Shown: one piece after another, positions 29,401 through 38,683 of the stretch
Layout of the letters: each line of letters starts with the position of its first letter
Position numbering within the stretch: position 1 is the first letter of the stretch
Origin: Halalkalibacter alkalisediminis
GTDB taxonomy: Bacteria > Bacillota > Bacilli > Bacillales > Bacillaceae_D
Assembly (NCBI RefSeq): GCF_028610705.1
Contig: NZ_JAQQWT010000007.1
Coordinates: 122,449-186,448 of the forward strand
Direction: 5' to 3'
Length of the DNA: 64,000 bases
Position numbers and translations under genes: made by a program
The notes under the pieces: generated by a model
Database searches by the model: none
What the model saw: the letters and a program-made list of their open reading frames with translations, nothing else
What the model was told of the DNA's origin: nothing

Positions 29401-29590
29401 TTTCCTCAAAAAGGTCGTCTTTTACCTTTTTGAGGAAATGAAATGCAATGAGCACAGCGTGTGGAGCCATTGCCAGGTTTTAACTCTGATCAAGCAAATG
29501 CTCAGTTTAAATATTGTGTGAGTTAGTTCAAACCAAGGCTCAGAAAGGGCGCGGGCATTGCAGGTTTTAATTCTTTATAGGTGAGCACCA
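29399..29590. repeat. Dispersed palindrome-module repeat, degenerate copy A
   Basis: A 17-bp palindrome, CATTTCCTCAAAAAGGT (29399-29415) and its complement (29424-29440) around CGTCTTTT, is followed by GCAATGAGC (29445-29453) and AGCCATTGC (29465-29473). Compared with full copies, the module lacks 54 nt including the inner hairpin. Diverged fragments (CAGGTTTTAA at 29473 and AGGTTTTAA at about 29562, GGGCATTGC at about 29553) follow, as in a decayed array. It lies in the leader between the T-box and hisS. Confidence 0.7.
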
Positions 29591-29629
29591 CATGAAACCA
29601 TTTATCGCAAAAAGTTTGGAGGAAACAAA

Positions 29630-30910
29630 ATGAGTATTCAAATCCCGCGTGGAACGCAGGATATCTTACCAGGTGAAATCGAATTATGGCAGTATATCGA
29701 GGAAAAGGCTAAAGATGTTTGTCGCAGATTTAACTATCAAGAAATAAGAACACCTATTTTTGAACATACAGATTTATTTCAAAGAGGTGTTGGTGACACA
29801 ACCGATATCGTCCAACGAGAAATGTATACGTTTGAAGATAGAGGGAAGAGAAGTATCACATTACGTCCTGAAGGGACTGCTGGTGTCGCTAGATCATACG
29901 TTGAGAAAAAAATGTATGGACAAGCGAATCAACCGACAAAACTCTATTACAATGGACCTATGTTCAGATATGAACGTCCACAATCAGGAAGGATGCGTCA
30001 ATTTGTTCAATTTGGAGTAGAGGCAATTGGTAGTTCAGACCCAGCTATTGATGCGGAAGTTCTTGCATTGGCGATGAGTATTTACGAAGAATTAGGATTA
30101 AAAGAAGTGAAATTGGTATTAAACAGCCTTGGCGATAAAGAGAGTAGAGACGCTCATCGTCAAGCGTTAATCAAACATTTTAAACCTAATATTAGCGAAT
30201 TCTGTGAAGACTGCCAGAATCGTTTAGAAAAAAATCCACTAAGAATTTTAGACTGTAAAAAGGATCGTGACCATCCACTAATGTCGACGGCACCTTCAAT
30301 TCTTGATTATTTGAATGAAGAATCAAAGACATACTTTGAAAAAGTAAGGGATCATCTTGATCAAATCGGTATTCCTTACGTGGTTGATCCAACTCTTGTA
30401 CGTGGTCTTGATTATTATTACCATACAGCCTTTGAGATTATGGCTGAGGGAGAAGGATTTGGTGCGATTACGACACTTTGTGGCGGTGGAAGGTATACGG
30501 GATTGGTTGAAGAATTAGGAGGTCCTTCATCACCTGGGATCGGATTTGCATTCAGTATTGAACGTTTAATTATGGCATTAAAAGCGAAAAATCAAGTGAT
30601 CCCTTCAGCTCCTAAATTAGACTGTTATGTCGTTTCGTTAGGTGATGAAGCGAAGGATAAAACGGTCGAGCTTGTGCATCAACTTAGAAAAGCAGGACTT
30701 AGTGCAGATAAGGATTACTTAGACAAAAAGATGAAAGCTCAGTTTAAAGCAGCTGATCGCCTTGAAGCCCGTTACACAGCGATACTTGGTGATAATGAGT
30801 TAACAGAGGGGAAAATTAATGTGAAAGACATGGAAACAGGTGATCAAGTTGAAGTTGAACTTGGTGCATTCATAAATTATATAAAAGAGAAAACAGTAGG
30901 GGGTAAGTAA
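29630..30910 (+). CDS. hisS: Histidyl-tRNA synthetase
   Basis: This 426-aa class II synthetase charges tRNA-His. Motif 2 is seen in [13 protein letters not shown] and [15 protein letters not shown]. The His-specific motif [14 protein letters not shown] and motif 3 ([11 protein letters not shown]) are present, with the C-terminal anticodon-binding domain from about residue 330. SD GGAGG precedes the ATG. It is controlled by the upstream T-box, and aspS starts 1 bp after its stop. Confidence 0.97.
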   Translation: MSIQIPRGTQDILPGEIELWQYIEEKAKDVCRRFNYQEIRTPIFEHTDLFQRGVGDTTDIVQREMYTFEDRGKRSITLRPEGTAGVARSYVEKKMYGQANQPTKLYYNGPMFRYERPQSGRMRQFVQFGVEAIGSSDPAIDAEVLALAMSIYEELGLKEVKLVLNSLGDKESRDAHRQALIKHFKPNISEFCEDCQNRLEKNPLRILDCKKDRDHPLMSTAPSILDYLNEESKTYFEKVRDHLDQIGIPYVVDPTLVRGLDYYYHTAFEIMAEGEGFGAITTLCGGGRYTGLVEELGGPSSPGIGFAFSIERLIMALKAKNQVIPSAPKLDCYVVSLGDEAKDKTVELVHQLRKAGLSADKDYLDKKMKAQFKAADRLEARYTAILGDNELTEGKINVKDMETGDQVEVELGAFINYIKEKTVGGK

Positions 30911-30911
30911 G

Positions 30912-32699
30912 ATGATAGGAAGAACACATCATTGTGGAATGCTTCGAGAAGAACAAGTAGGTGAAAAGGTTGAATTAAAAGGATGGGTACAAAGACGCCG
31001 TGATTTAGGGCAGGTCGTTTTTTTAGATTTACGTGATCGTTCAGGAATCGTTCAAGTTGTTTTTAGTCCTGAGGTGAATCAAGAAGCTCTTTCAACTGCA
31101 GAAAGAATTCGTAATGAATATGTAATTGAGGTTGAGGGAGAAGTCGTTTTGCGTGACCCCAAAACAGTTAATAATAAGATCTCTACAGGTAACATTGAAA
31201 TTCATGCGACTAAAGTGAGTATTTTAAATGCCTCTAAGCCTCTACCATTTCAAATTGAAGCTAATACAGATGCATCAGAAGATGTCAGATTAAAATATCG
31301 TTATCTAGACCTTCGCCGTCCAGACATGCAAGAAACATTTAAACTGCGCCATCAGACAACGAAGTTAATTCGTAACTTCTTAGATGAAGAAACGTTTATG
31401 GAGATCGAAACACCGATGTTGACGAAAAGTACACCCGAGGGAGCTCGTGATTATTTAGTACCAAGTCGTGTCCATCACGGTGAGTTCTATGCCTTGCCAC
31501 AATCTCCGCAATTGTTTAAACAATTATTAATGGTATCAGGTTTTGAACGTTATTATCAAATTGTTCGTTGTTTCCGTGATGAAGATTTACGTGCCGACCG
31601 TCAACCTGAGTTTACTCAAGTCGATATTGAAACATCTTTCATGGATAAAGAAGACTTATTAGCGATGACGGAAAACATGATGGCTAAGATTATGAAAGAG
31701 ACTAAAGGAATTGATATTTCATTGCCGTTCCCTCGTCTTACATATGATGATGCGATGAATCGCTTTGGTTCGGACAAGCCAGATCTTCGTTTTGGAATGG
31801 AGCTAATCGAGCTTTCTGATGTGGTCAAGGATGCTGATTTTAAAGTATTCCAAAGTGCATTAGCTAGTGGTGGAACGGTCAAGGGGCTTAACCTTAAAGG
31901 TGGAGCGGATAAGCTATCTCGTAAAGAAATAGATGCTTTAACTGATTTTGTAAAGCAGTATGGAGCGAAAGGCCTAGCTTGGTTAAAAGTAGAAGAGGAA
32001 GGCCTAAAGGGACCAATAGCAAAGTTCTTTGATGAGGAAGTAGTTTCTTCATTACAAGTAGCTCTTCAAGCCGAAGTTGGAGATTTATTATTCTTTGGAG
32101 CTGATAAAAAACAAATTGTTTTTGATAGCTTAGGCGCATTGAGATTGAAATTCGGTAAGCAGTTTGATCTGATAGATCAAAATCAATTTAACTTCCTTTG
32201 GGTTGTTGACTTTCCTCTTGTTGAGTACGATGAAGATGCTAAGCGTTATGTGGCTTTACATCATCCATTTACAAGTCCAAAGAAAGAAGACTTAGAACTT
32301 CTAGCAACGGACCCTGCAAGTGTACGTGCAGACGCGTATGACCTTGTGTTAAATGGTTATGAGCTTGGAGGAGGCTCTCAACGTATTTATCAACGTAATA
32401 TTCAAGAGCAAATGTTTAAAGCATTAGGTTTTTCTGAAGAAGAAGCGCGCGAGCAATTTGGCTTCTTACTTGAGGCGTTTGAATATGGAACTCCTCCACA
32501 TGGTGGAATTGCTCTAGGATTGGATCGTTTAGTTATGTTGCTAGCTGGACGTACAAACTTACGTGACACGATCGCTTTCCCGAAAACAGCAAGTGCGAGT
32601 GATTTATTAACGAATGCGCCAAGTGGAGTAAGTGTCGAGCAACTAATCGACTTAAATTTATCAGTCATTGGAAAAAAAACTGAAAAAGTGAATGTATAA
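30912..32699 (+). CDS. aspS: Aspartyl-tRNA synthetase
   Basis: This 595-aa bacterial-type AspRS has an N-terminal OB anticodon domain ([14 protein letters not shown]), class II motif 2 ([20 protein letters not shown], by position), the GAD insert domain in the middle, and motif 3 ([11 protein letters not shown]). It is the second gene of the hisS-aspS operon and so shares the His T-box. A consensus promoter for the next unit begins at the base right after its stop codon. Confidence 0.97.
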   Translation: MIGRTHHCGMLREEQVGEKVELKGWVQRRRDLGQVVFLDLRDRSGIVQVVFSPEVNQEALSTAERIRNEYVIEVEGEVVLRDPKTVNNKISTGNIEIHATKVSILNASKPLPFQIEANTDASEDVRLKYRYLDLRRPDMQETFKLRHQTTKLIRNFLDEETFMEIETPMLTKSTPEGARDYLVPSRVHHGEFYALPQSPQLFKQLLMVSGFERYYQIVRCFRDEDLRADRQPEFTQVDIETSFMDKEDLLAMTENMMAKIMKETKGIDISLPFPRLTYDDAMNRFGSDKPDLRFGMELIELSDVVKDADFKVFQSALASGGTVKGLNLKGGADKLSRKEIDALTDFVKQYGAKGLAWLKVEEEGLKGPIAKFFDEEVVSSLQVALQAEVGDLLFFGADKKQIVFDSLGALRLKFGKQFDLIDQNQFNFLWVVDFPLVEYDEDAKRYVALHHPFTSPKKEDLELLATDPASVRADAYDLVLNGYELGGGSQRIYQRNIQEQMFKALGFSEEEAREQFGFLLEAFEYGTPPHGGIALGLDRLVMLLAGRTNLRDTIAFPKTASASDLLTNAPSGVSVEQLIDLNLSVIGKKTEKVNV

Positions 32700-32728
32700 T
32701 TGACAGAAAATAACTTATAACATATAAT
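32700..32728 (+). promoter_or_regulatory. Consensus SigmaA promoter of the SAM riboswitch
   Basis: TTGACA (32700-32705), 17 bp, TATAAT (32723-32728), both exact. The -35 begins immediately after the aspS stop codon. Confidence 0.88.
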
Positions 32729-32763
32729 CACTATAAATTAATATGAACGTTTGAATAATCAAA

Positions 32764-32914
32764 CTTATCCAGAGAGGCGGAGGGAACTGACCCTGTGAAG
32801 CCCGGCAACCGTTTTGCAAGCCATGCAAAAAAAGGTGCTACATTCAGCAGAATGGTACCATTCTGAAAGATAAGTAAAGGCTGCTGAAACCTTTCCTTAT
32901 TGGAAAGGTTTTTT
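32764..32914 (+). ncRNA. SAM-I riboswitch (S-box) with terminator
   Basis: P1 arms CTTATC (32764-32769) and GATAAG (32869-32874) enclose the S-box core: AGAGAGGCGGAGGGAA, GACCCTGTGAAGCCCGGCAACC and AAGGTGCTAC. The terminator AAACCTTTCC/GGAAAGGTTT with a T tract is at 32887-32914. High SAM would form P1 and leave the terminator free, switching off the downstream homoserine dehydrogenase gene. Confidence 0.95.
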
Positions 32915-32992
32915 GCATATAGAGGCTCAATTCAACGGCCAACCATGTGTTAGTTAGAATTAAGTATAGAAGTTGAAAGAGGGGACACGAAT

Positions 32993-34225
32993 ATGTTGCA
33001 AATAGGGTTAATTGGATATGGAACAGTGGGAAGTGGGGTATACGAACGCCTATCAACTACAAGTAAGCACATTGAACAATTATTAGGTGAGGAAATTAAA
33101 ATTGTTGGGATCTTAGTAAAAGATCGTCAAAAGAAAAGAGCATTAGATGTTGATGCGGTTGTCACAACTAATTGGGAAGAATTTTGCCAAATCGGTCAAT
33201 ATGATATTATCTTTGAAGCAATAGGTGGAATTGAACCTGCTTTTTCCTACACGGCAGAGTGGTTACAAAGAGGGATTCCTGTCATTACAGCCAATAAGAA
33301 ACTTGTAGCAGAAAAAGGAAGCATTCTTGAGAAAATGGCAGAAGAGCAATCGACTTATTATGGGTACGAGGCGGCAGTTGCGGGCGGAATTCCGATCATT
33401 AATGCTCTTAAAGGAACGTTAATGACGACTTCTATCTCTAGAGTAGCTGGCATATTAAATGGAACGACTAATTATATGTTAACGGAAATGATTGAAAATC
33501 AGCGTAGTTTTACGGATGTTCTGATTGAAGCACAGCAATTAGGATACGCTGAGGCGGATCCAACTGACGATATTGAAGGTTATGATGCTTGGTATAAGAT
33601 TCGGATTTTAAGTCATCTTTGTTTTGGAGAATGGCCTACTGAAGAAACTTTTTCAAGAAAAGGGGTATCTGAGATTGAAGATTGGCATGTAGAGATTGGG
33701 GAACGTTTTGGATTTAAAATAAAATTAATTGGTGAGGCATGTGTATCTAAATCTGAAGTAAAAGGTCGTGTCACTCCCGCCTTTTTGACTCTAACGGAAC
33801 CATTAGCAAACGTCAGAGGGGTTATGAATGGAATTACGCTTGAGGGTAAATCGATCAACGAGCTTTTATTTATTGGACCTGGAGCTGGAAAAGAAGCTAC
33901 ATCTAACAGCATGGTTGAAGATTTTATTTTTCATGAGCGTGTAAAGTCCGTTAATCGAACTACAAATTTAGATGTGGAAGAGGAAAAAGAGACAATTGCA
34001 CACGCTCTTCTTTTCATAAAACATTCACAAAGAGAAGAAGCTTTGGATTGGGTAAAAGATCAAAAGATAGCTGTTATTGATACATGTGATCATCCAGAAG
34101 GTGAAGGGTGGATCATCTGTGAAAAAAATCTACCTTCACCGTTTAAGGAATATCCAATCTATGGGGACGTTGCTTTGCGTAAACGAACAAAAACAATGCA
34201 CTCAACGCAGTTCGGGGCGTTCTGA
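32993..34225 (+). CDS. hom: Homoserine dehydrogenase under SAM control
   Basis: This 410-aa enzyme reduces aspartate semialdehyde to homoserine. The NAD(P) motif is GYGTVGSG. Catalytic-domain motifs are AAVAGGIPII, GILNGTTNYML and GYAEADPTDDIEGYDA. The C-terminal 80 residues do not show an obvious ACT fold, unlike many Hom proteins. The SAM riboswitch ties it to methionine rather than threonine supply, so a second hom in a threonine operon elsewhere is likely. SD AGAGGGG precedes the ATG. Its end overlaps a convergent gene by 24 bp. Confidence 0.9.
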   Translation: MLQIGLIGYGTVGSGVYERLSTTSKHIEQLLGEEIKIVGILVKDRQKKRALDVDAVVTTNWEEFCQIGQYDIIFEAIGGIEPAFSYTAEWLQRGIPVITANKKLVAEKGSILEKMAEEQSTYYGYEAAVAGGIPIINALKGTLMTTSISRVAGILNGTTNYMLTEMIENQRSFTDVLIEAQQLGYAEADPTDDIEGYDAWYKIRILSHLCFGEWPTEETFSRKGVSEIEDWHVEIGERFGFKIKLIGEACVSKSEVKGRVTPAFLTLTEPLANVRGVMNGITLEGKSINELLFIGPGAGKEATSNSMVEDFIFHERVKSVNRTTNLDVEEEKETIAHALLFIKHSQREEALDWVKDQKIAVIDTCDHPEGEGWIICEKNLPSPFKEYPIYGDVALRKRTKTMHSTQFGAF

Positions 34226-34507
34226 CTTTAGCTTTTGATAGGTGTTGACTAAAAAATAGGCATCTTCTTTTATATAATAGGTTCGGACGCCTCGATTTGT
34301 ATGTAAGTAGAGAAATCCCATTGCCCCTTGTTCTGGTTTTTTTCGATATGATATATCAAAAATAGAGGTTAATGGGAAAACATCATCCTTAACAACTAAC
34401 TGATCTTCAAATAACTTGATATCAAACGTAGTTTCGACAATTCGTTTTTCAGTCCAACCTATTTCTTGATGTACTTCCACGCATGTTTGTGAAGCAAGGA
34501 GATTCAT
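34202..34507 (-). CDS. Conserved hypothetical protein, PH-like
   Basis: This protein of about 101 aa is rich in beta-forming segments (IVETTFDIKLFEDQLVVKDD, then TSIFDISYRKK and FLYLHTNRGVRTYYIK), suggesting a small pleckstrin-homology-like fold. No firm family was recognised. ATG 34507 fits the AGAGGAAG SD; a longer frame from GTG 34516 abuts it too closely. It is convergent with hom, overlapping its last 24 bp, and divergent from the 6S RNA gene. Confidence 0.6.
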   Translation of the reverse strand: MNLLASQTCVEVHQEIGWTEKRIVETTFDIKLFEDQLVVKDDVFPLTSIFDISYRKKPEQGAMGFLYLHTNRGVRTYYIKEDAYFLVNTYQKLKSERPELR

Positions 34508-34605
34508 GCAAGGCACTTCCTCTCAGGTTTTTTATAGTATATAACTGTAACATAGGATTAACAGTTTTCAAAATGATTATAACACAGAATTTTCTGTCTT
34601 ATTGA

Positions 34606-34634
34606 TTGACGAATGCAGTAGACTTTGGTACAAT
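34606..34634 (+). promoter_or_regulatory. SigmaA promoter of 6S RNA
   Basis: TTGACG (34606-34611), a 17-bp spacer and TACAAT (34629-34634) put the transcription start near 34642. Confidence 0.8.
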
Positions 34635-34641
34635 AAACCCA

Positions 34642-34838
34642 ACAAGGAAAGATTCCTAAGGTGTACGTATACGTTTACGTTTTGAGCCAACAGTAATGGA
34701 ACGGGAGCTTGAGTTGAAAGTGTGATTACATGCCTTCGTCGTATGGAAGTAAAATCATTTTCACAGAGCACCCACCTGCTTAGGAGCAGGTTCAAAAACC
34801 ATAGGTAAAACGGCACTTTTGGGATTCTTTCTATACAT
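34642..34838 (+). ncRNA. ssrS: 6S RNA
   Basis: The 5' end AAAGATTCCTAAGGTG and the 3' end CACTTTTGGGATTCTTT pair in a long closing helix with one T-T mismatch, one further mismatch and a G-T pair. The 3' half has the typical run CCACCTGCTT, GAGCAGGTTCAAAAACCA and GGTAAAACGGCA of Bacillus 6S RNA. Length is about 197 nt, with its own promoter and terminator and no credible reading frame. 6S RNA binds SigmaA-RNA polymerase as a promoter mimic in stationary phase. The location between aspS and tcdA matches 6S-1 (BsrA) of B. subtilis. Exact ends are inferred. Confidence 0.85.
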
Positions 34839-34845
34839 AACAATG

Positions 34846-34882
34846 AAAAAACAATTTCTTTGATTGTAGAAGTTGTTTTTTT
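34846..34882 (+). terminator. Terminator of 6S RNA
   Basis: AACAATTTCT (34850-34859) and AGAAGTTGTT (34868-34877) form a 10-bp stem with one G-T pair and a following T run. Confidence 0.75.
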
Positions 34883-34969
34883 GTTGTTTCTTAACTTTCC
34901 GCATTTAGACTTTTACCAAACGCTATGGTATAGTCAATTCCGTAAACAAGTTTGGAAGGAGTCAGATCA

Positions 34970-35731
34970 ATGTTGCATCAATTTTCTCGAAATGAATTAG
35001 CTATTGGGCACGATGGATTACAGGTCTTAAAAAATAGTACTGTTGCCGTATTAGGTATAGGAGGAGTAGGTTCTTTTTCAGCGGAAGCGTTAGCTCGATC
35101 AGGAGTCGGTCGTCTAGTACTTGTTGATAAAGATGATGTTGATATTACAAATGTGAATAGACAAATTCATGCGTTATTATCAACGGTTGGAAGACAAAAA
35201 GTGGAGCTTATGAAAGAACGTATTCATGATATTAATCCTGAGTGTGAAGTCATAGCTCTAAAGATGTTTTATACAGAGGAAACGTACGAACAATTTTTTA
35301 GCTATGGACTTGATTATGTGGTTGATGCTAGTGATACGATAGAGTATAAAATTCATCTAATGAAACAATGTTTAGAGAGAAAGATCTCGATTATTTCAAG
35401 TATGGGTGCAGCTAATAAAATGGACCCGACCCGTTTTCAAATTGCTGATATCTCAAAAACGAGTCATGATCCTATTGCAAAAGTTGTTAGGACTCGATTA
35501 CGTAAAGATGGTATACATAAAGGGATTGAAGTCGTTTATTCTGATGAACAACCGATTAAAATTCGAGAAGAAATTCGTAAAAAGATCGTTTCTGAAGCAG
35601 CCGAAGCGGGAAGCATTCGTAAAGCAAAAATGCCTCCTTCCTCGAATGCATTTGTTCCGTCAGTTGCTGGTTTAATTATGGGAGGGCACGTGATTACGAG
35701 GTTATTGAAAGATATTGAGATCAATCGTTAA
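34970..35731 (+). CDS. tcdA: tRNA threonylcarbamoyladenosine dehydratase
   Basis: This 253-aa E1/ThiF-family ATPase cyclises t6A37 in tRNA to ct6A. The nucleotide-binding motif is GIGGVGSFSAEALARSG, followed by LVDKDDVDITNVNRQ and a VDASDTIEYK region. The C-terminal half with MPPSSNAFVPSVAGL matches TcdA (YrvM). ATG 34970 follows SD GGAAGGAG. A likely promoter has TTAGAC (34905-34910) and TATAGT (34929-34934). Confidence 0.93.
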   Translation: MLHQFSRNELAIGHDGLQVLKNSTVAVLGIGGVGSFSAEALARSGVGRLVLVDKDDVDITNVNRQIHALLSTVGRQKVELMKERIHDINPECEVIALKMFYTEETYEQFFSYGLDYVVDASDTIEYKIHLMKQCLERKISIISSMGAANKMDPTRFQIADISKTSHDPIAKVVRTRLRKDGIHKGIEVVYSDEQPIKIREEIRKKIVSEAAEAGSIRKAKMPPSSNAFVPSVAGLIMGGHVITRLLKDIEINR

Positions 35732-35803
35732 TAGAATGTAGTAGAGCTAAGTCATTATTGATTTTTGGTAATGGAAAATGATCATATATGCACAATGGAA
35801 CGG

Positions 35804-35829
35804 AAACGCATTCGGATGGATGCGTTTTT
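35804..35829 (+). terminator. Terminator after tcdA
   Basis: AAACGCAT (35804-35811) and ATGCGTTT (35820-35827) with TTTTT after them. The 309-bp gap 35732-36040 holds this terminator, a separate palindrome at 35881-35902 and the lutP control region. Confidence 0.75.
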
Positions 35830-35880
35830 GCTGATGGATAAGTAAAAGAACTAAAACGGTTGATCCCTAAAAAGAACCTC

Positions 35881-35902
35881 TTTTTGTATGTTCATACAAA
35901 AA
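35881..35902. repeat. Palindrome upstream of the lutP promoter
   Basis: TTTTTGTATG (35881-35890) and CATACAAAAA (35893-35902) are perfect inverted repeats around TT, 34 bp ahead of the -35. It may be a regulator site or an old terminator. No regulator is assigned. Confidence 0.5.
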
Positions 35903-35935
35903 CCTTTGTAATATATCTTAATTTTTTAGAATGTG

Positions 35936-35998
35936 TTGAATCATTTATGAACTTTTTACTATAATGAAAGCACTTACAACAGGTCATCTGATGACCTG
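35936..35998 (+). promoter_or_regulatory. lutP promoter with cre-like site and LutR-type operator
   Basis: TTGAAT (35936-35941), 18 bp and TATAAT (35960-35965) form the promoter. TGAAAGCACTTACA (35965-35978) matches 13 of 14 positions of the CcpA cre consensus, the exception being A for G. Directly after it, CAGGTCATCTGATGACCTG (35980-35998) is a perfect 19-bp palindrome, repeated with one change before lutA. A GntR-family LutR-like repressor is the likely ligand. Its gene is not in the window. Confidence 0.72.
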
Positions 35999-36040
35999 AG
36001 GTTACGAAGTTTGATATGTGTACATATAGGGGGAGTAAAA

Positions 36041-37819
36041 ATGAGTTTAGGAGCATTAGCCATATTAGCACTTGTTCCGATTTTAACCGTTTTTTTGTTT
36101 TTAGTAGTATTAAAGTGGCCTGCCAAAAGAGCAATGCCCTTGTCTTTCCTGATTACGGTGCTTGTCTCACTTTTTATATGGGGAGTACCAGGAAATCAAA
36201 TAGCGGCAGCTAGTATACGGGGGGTTACTACAGCTTTAGAAGTGTTATTGATTGTGTTTGGTGCTATTTTGTTATTAAATGCATTGAAAGAAAGCGGTGC
36301 CATTCAAACGATCCGTCAAGGGTTTACCGATATTTCACCTGATCGTCGTATTCAAGCGATTATAATTTGTTGGTTATTTGGATCTTTTATCGAAGGTGCA
36401 TCAGGGTGGGGGACACCTGCTGCTATTATAGCTCCACTTCTAGTAGCCATTGGTTTTCCAGCGATGGCGTCTGTAGTCGTAGCCCTAATTATTCAATCAA
36501 CACCGGTTTCGTTTGGTGCGGTTGGAACACCTATATTGATAGGGGTTGAGTCAGGTTTAGGAGAATCAGCACTCGTACGTGAAACAGCAGCAAGTTTAGG
36601 ATTGACATATGATGCTTATATCCGTTCCATTGGTGGAGAGGTAGCCATTATTCATGGACTAGTTGGTTTGTTTATTCCTATATTCATGGTAACGATGTTA
36701 ACAACGTTCTTTGGAAAAAACAGATCAATTACAGAAGGATTAGCGGTTTGGCCATTTGCCATTTTTGCCGGTTTGGCTTTTACTATTCCATATGCTCTTG
36801 TAGCAAATATTTTAGGCCCTGAATTTCCTTCACTATTTGGGGGATTAATTGGTTTAGCTATTGTTGTTCCAGCTGCCAAGCGTGGATTTTTAGTACCGAA
36901 AAACGTTTGGGATTTTGATAAGAAAGAGAATTGGAACCCAGAGTGGATTGGTAGACTTAAAGTGTCTAATGAAAAGGTAGGTCGACGTGTTTCTCCATTT
37001 ATGGCTTGGTTGCCTTATATTATTGTGGGTGTGATCCTTGTTTTAACTAGAGTGAACTCACTTCCTTTTGGAGATTGGTTAAAAGTTGTAAAAATTAATG
37101 TGACAGAGTTATTTGGCACAACGATTTCGTTTTCTAGTACACCATTACATTTGCCAGGTTCAATCCTAATTTTCGTCTCTATTATTGTATATTTTCTGCA
37201 TAGGATGAAACCTGAAGAGTATAAGAGTGCTGTTAAAGAATCGTTTGGGACCGTTGTTAGTGCTGCACCAGCGTTACTCTTTGCTGTGCCGATGGTCCAA
37301 GTTTTTCTTAATTCAGGGGTTAATTCTAGTGGATTTGAGAGTATGCCAATCGTTTTAGCTGAGAGTGTATCTATTTTACTTGGGGACAACTGGCCTGCTG
37401 TCGCCCCAGCGATTGGAGCGTTAGGAGCTTTTGTAGCAGGAAGTAATACCATTAGCAATATGATGTTTTCATTATTCCAATTCGGAGTAGCCGATAATAT
37501 TGGTGTAACGGGTTCAACTGTCGTTGCTCTTCAAGCAGTAGGAGGTGCAGCTGGAAATATGATCTGTGTTCATAATGTTGTAGCAGCGTCAGCAGCTGCA
37601 GGCTTACTTGGAAAAGAAGGATTAATTATACGAAAAACGATTATTCCTACATTCTTTTACGTGTTTTTGGCAGGAGGTATAGGATTTGTGTTCTTAAATG
37701 GATTTGGATTCAATTTAGGTACGCTAATGGTTGCAATTGTCTTGTTAGGTGTTGTTTATGCGTTTACGCAAGGAAGCAAAAAGAGAAAAGAGCTTGATGA
37801 AAATAGACGTGTGGCATAA
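36041..37819 (+). CDS. lutP: L-lactate permease
   Basis: This 592-aa membrane protein of the lactate permease family has about 14 helices. [16 protein letters not shown] and [11 protein letters not shown] in the first half and [15 protein letters not shown] with [17 protein letters not shown] in the second are family signatures. ATG 36041 has SD AGGGGGAG at 36028-36035; the open frame reaches back to 36011 without a good start. It heads the lactate cluster, with lutABC 128 bp downstream under a matching operator. Confidence 0.93.
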   Translation: MSLGALAILALVPILTVFLFLVVLKWPAKRAMPLSFLITVLVSLFIWGVPGNQIAAASIRGVTTALEVLLIVFGAILLLNALKESGAIQTIRQGFTDISPDRRIQAIIICWLFGSFIEGASGWGTPAAIIAPLLVAIGFPAMASVVVALIIQSTPVSFGAVGTPILIGVESGLGESALVRETAASLGLTYDAYIRSIGGEVAIIHGLVGLFIPIFMVTMLTTFFGKNRSITEGLAVWPFAIFAGLAFTIPYALVANILGPEFPSLFGGLIGLAIVVPAAKRGFLVPKNVWDFDKKENWNPEWIGRLKVSNEKVGRRVSPFMAWLPYIIVGVILVLTRVNSLPFGDWLKVVKINVTELFGTTISFSSTPLHLPGSILIFVSIIVYFLHRMKPEEYKSAVKESFGTVVSAAPALLFAVPMVQVFLNSGVNSSGFESMPIVLAESVSILLGDNWPAVAPAIGALGAFVAGSNTISNMMFSLFQFGVADNIGVTGSTVVALQAVGGAAGNMICVHNVVAASAAAGLLGKEGLIIRKTIIPTFFYVFLAGGIGFVFLNGFGFNLGTLMVAIVLLGVVYAFTQGSKKRKELDENRRVA

Positions 37820-37907
37820 CTTTGGTATTTCTATTATAGGATAGACATATTATACTATTAGTAGATATTAGGTGGGTGACTATGAGTAGTTACCCACTAA
37901 ATTTAGT

Positions 37908-37926
37908 TTAGTCATCTGATGACCTG
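37908..37926 (+). promoter_or_regulatory. Second LutR-type operator, before lutA
   Basis: TTAGTCATCTGATGACCTG shares 17 of 19 positions with the palindrome before lutP, and the central GTCATCTGATGAC is intact. It lies 21 bp before the lutA start. Just upstream, GTGGGT/ACCCAC (about 37872-37897) forms a hairpin without a T tract. Confidence 0.7.
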
Positions 37927-37947
37927 ATCTTTTGAGGGGGAGAGTAA

Positions 37948-38670
37948 ATGAATGTCTCGTTATTTATCACTTGTTTGGCTGATGTTTTTTATCCGGGAGT
38001 AGGAAAAGACGTTGTAGAAGTATTAGAACGCCTAGATTGTAAAGTGGATTTTCCAGCTGCTCAAATATGCTGCGGGCAGCCTGCTTATAACAGTGGATAT
38101 CATAAGGAAACAAAAGAAGTTGCTAAAAATATGGTTCGTGCTTTTGAACACTCAGAGTACGTGGTCACACCATCAGGCTCGTGTGCTTCGATGTTACTTG
38201 AATATCCTCATTTATTTGAAGATGAGCCAGAATGGAAAGAGCGAGCAGAACAATTAGCAAAAAAAACATTTGAATTTACACAATTTCTTGTTGATGTGTT
38301 AAAAGTGGAAGATGTAGGAGCTAGTTGCTCTATGAGAGCAACCTACCATACATCCTGTCATATGACACGCTTGCTAGGCGTAAAAGAAGCACCAATGAAG
38401 TTACTAAACAAGGTAGAAGGCTTAGAGTTCACTGATTTACCGAATAAGGAGAACTGCTGTGGTTTTGGAGGAACGTTCTCTGTGAAAATGGTACCGATTT
38501 CAGAGCAAATGGTAAATGAAAAGATCAGTCATATAGAAAGTACAAACGCAGAGGTACTAATAGGAGCAGACTGTGGTTGTCTAATGAATATAGGTGGTCG
38601 GATTGATAGACAAGGTAAACCAATTAAAGTAATGCATATTGCACAAGTATTGAATCAACAAACAAAGTAG
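37948..38670 (+). CDS. lutA: Lactate utilization protein LutA
   Basis: LutA is a 240-aa Fe-S oxidoreductase subunit with two cysteine-rich CCG domains: [11 protein letters not shown] with SGSCASM, and [12 protein letters not shown] with [10 protein letters not shown] plus [12 protein letters not shown]. With LutB and LutC it oxidises L-lactate to pyruvate. SD TGAGGGGGAGAG precedes the ATG. lutB follows 13 bp downstream. Confidence 0.95.
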   Translation: MNVSLFITCLADVFYPGVGKDVVEVLERLDCKVDFPAAQICCGQPAYNSGYHKETKEVAKNMVRAFEHSEYVVTPSGSCASMLLEYPHLFEDEPEWKERAEQLAKKTFEFTQFLVDVLKVEDVGASCSMRATYHTSCHMTRLLGVKEAPMKLLNKVEGLEFTDLPNKENCCGFGGTFSVKMVPISEQMVNEKISHIESTNAEVLIGADCGCLMNIGGRIDRQGKPIKVMHIAQVLNQQTK

Positions 38671-38683
38671 GAGGTGAAATAGC

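Noticed and set aside
34577..34843. 88-aa minus-strand frame in the 6S RNA region
   Set aside because: The segment is explained by 6S RNA with its own promoter, helix and terminator; the frame has no family match.
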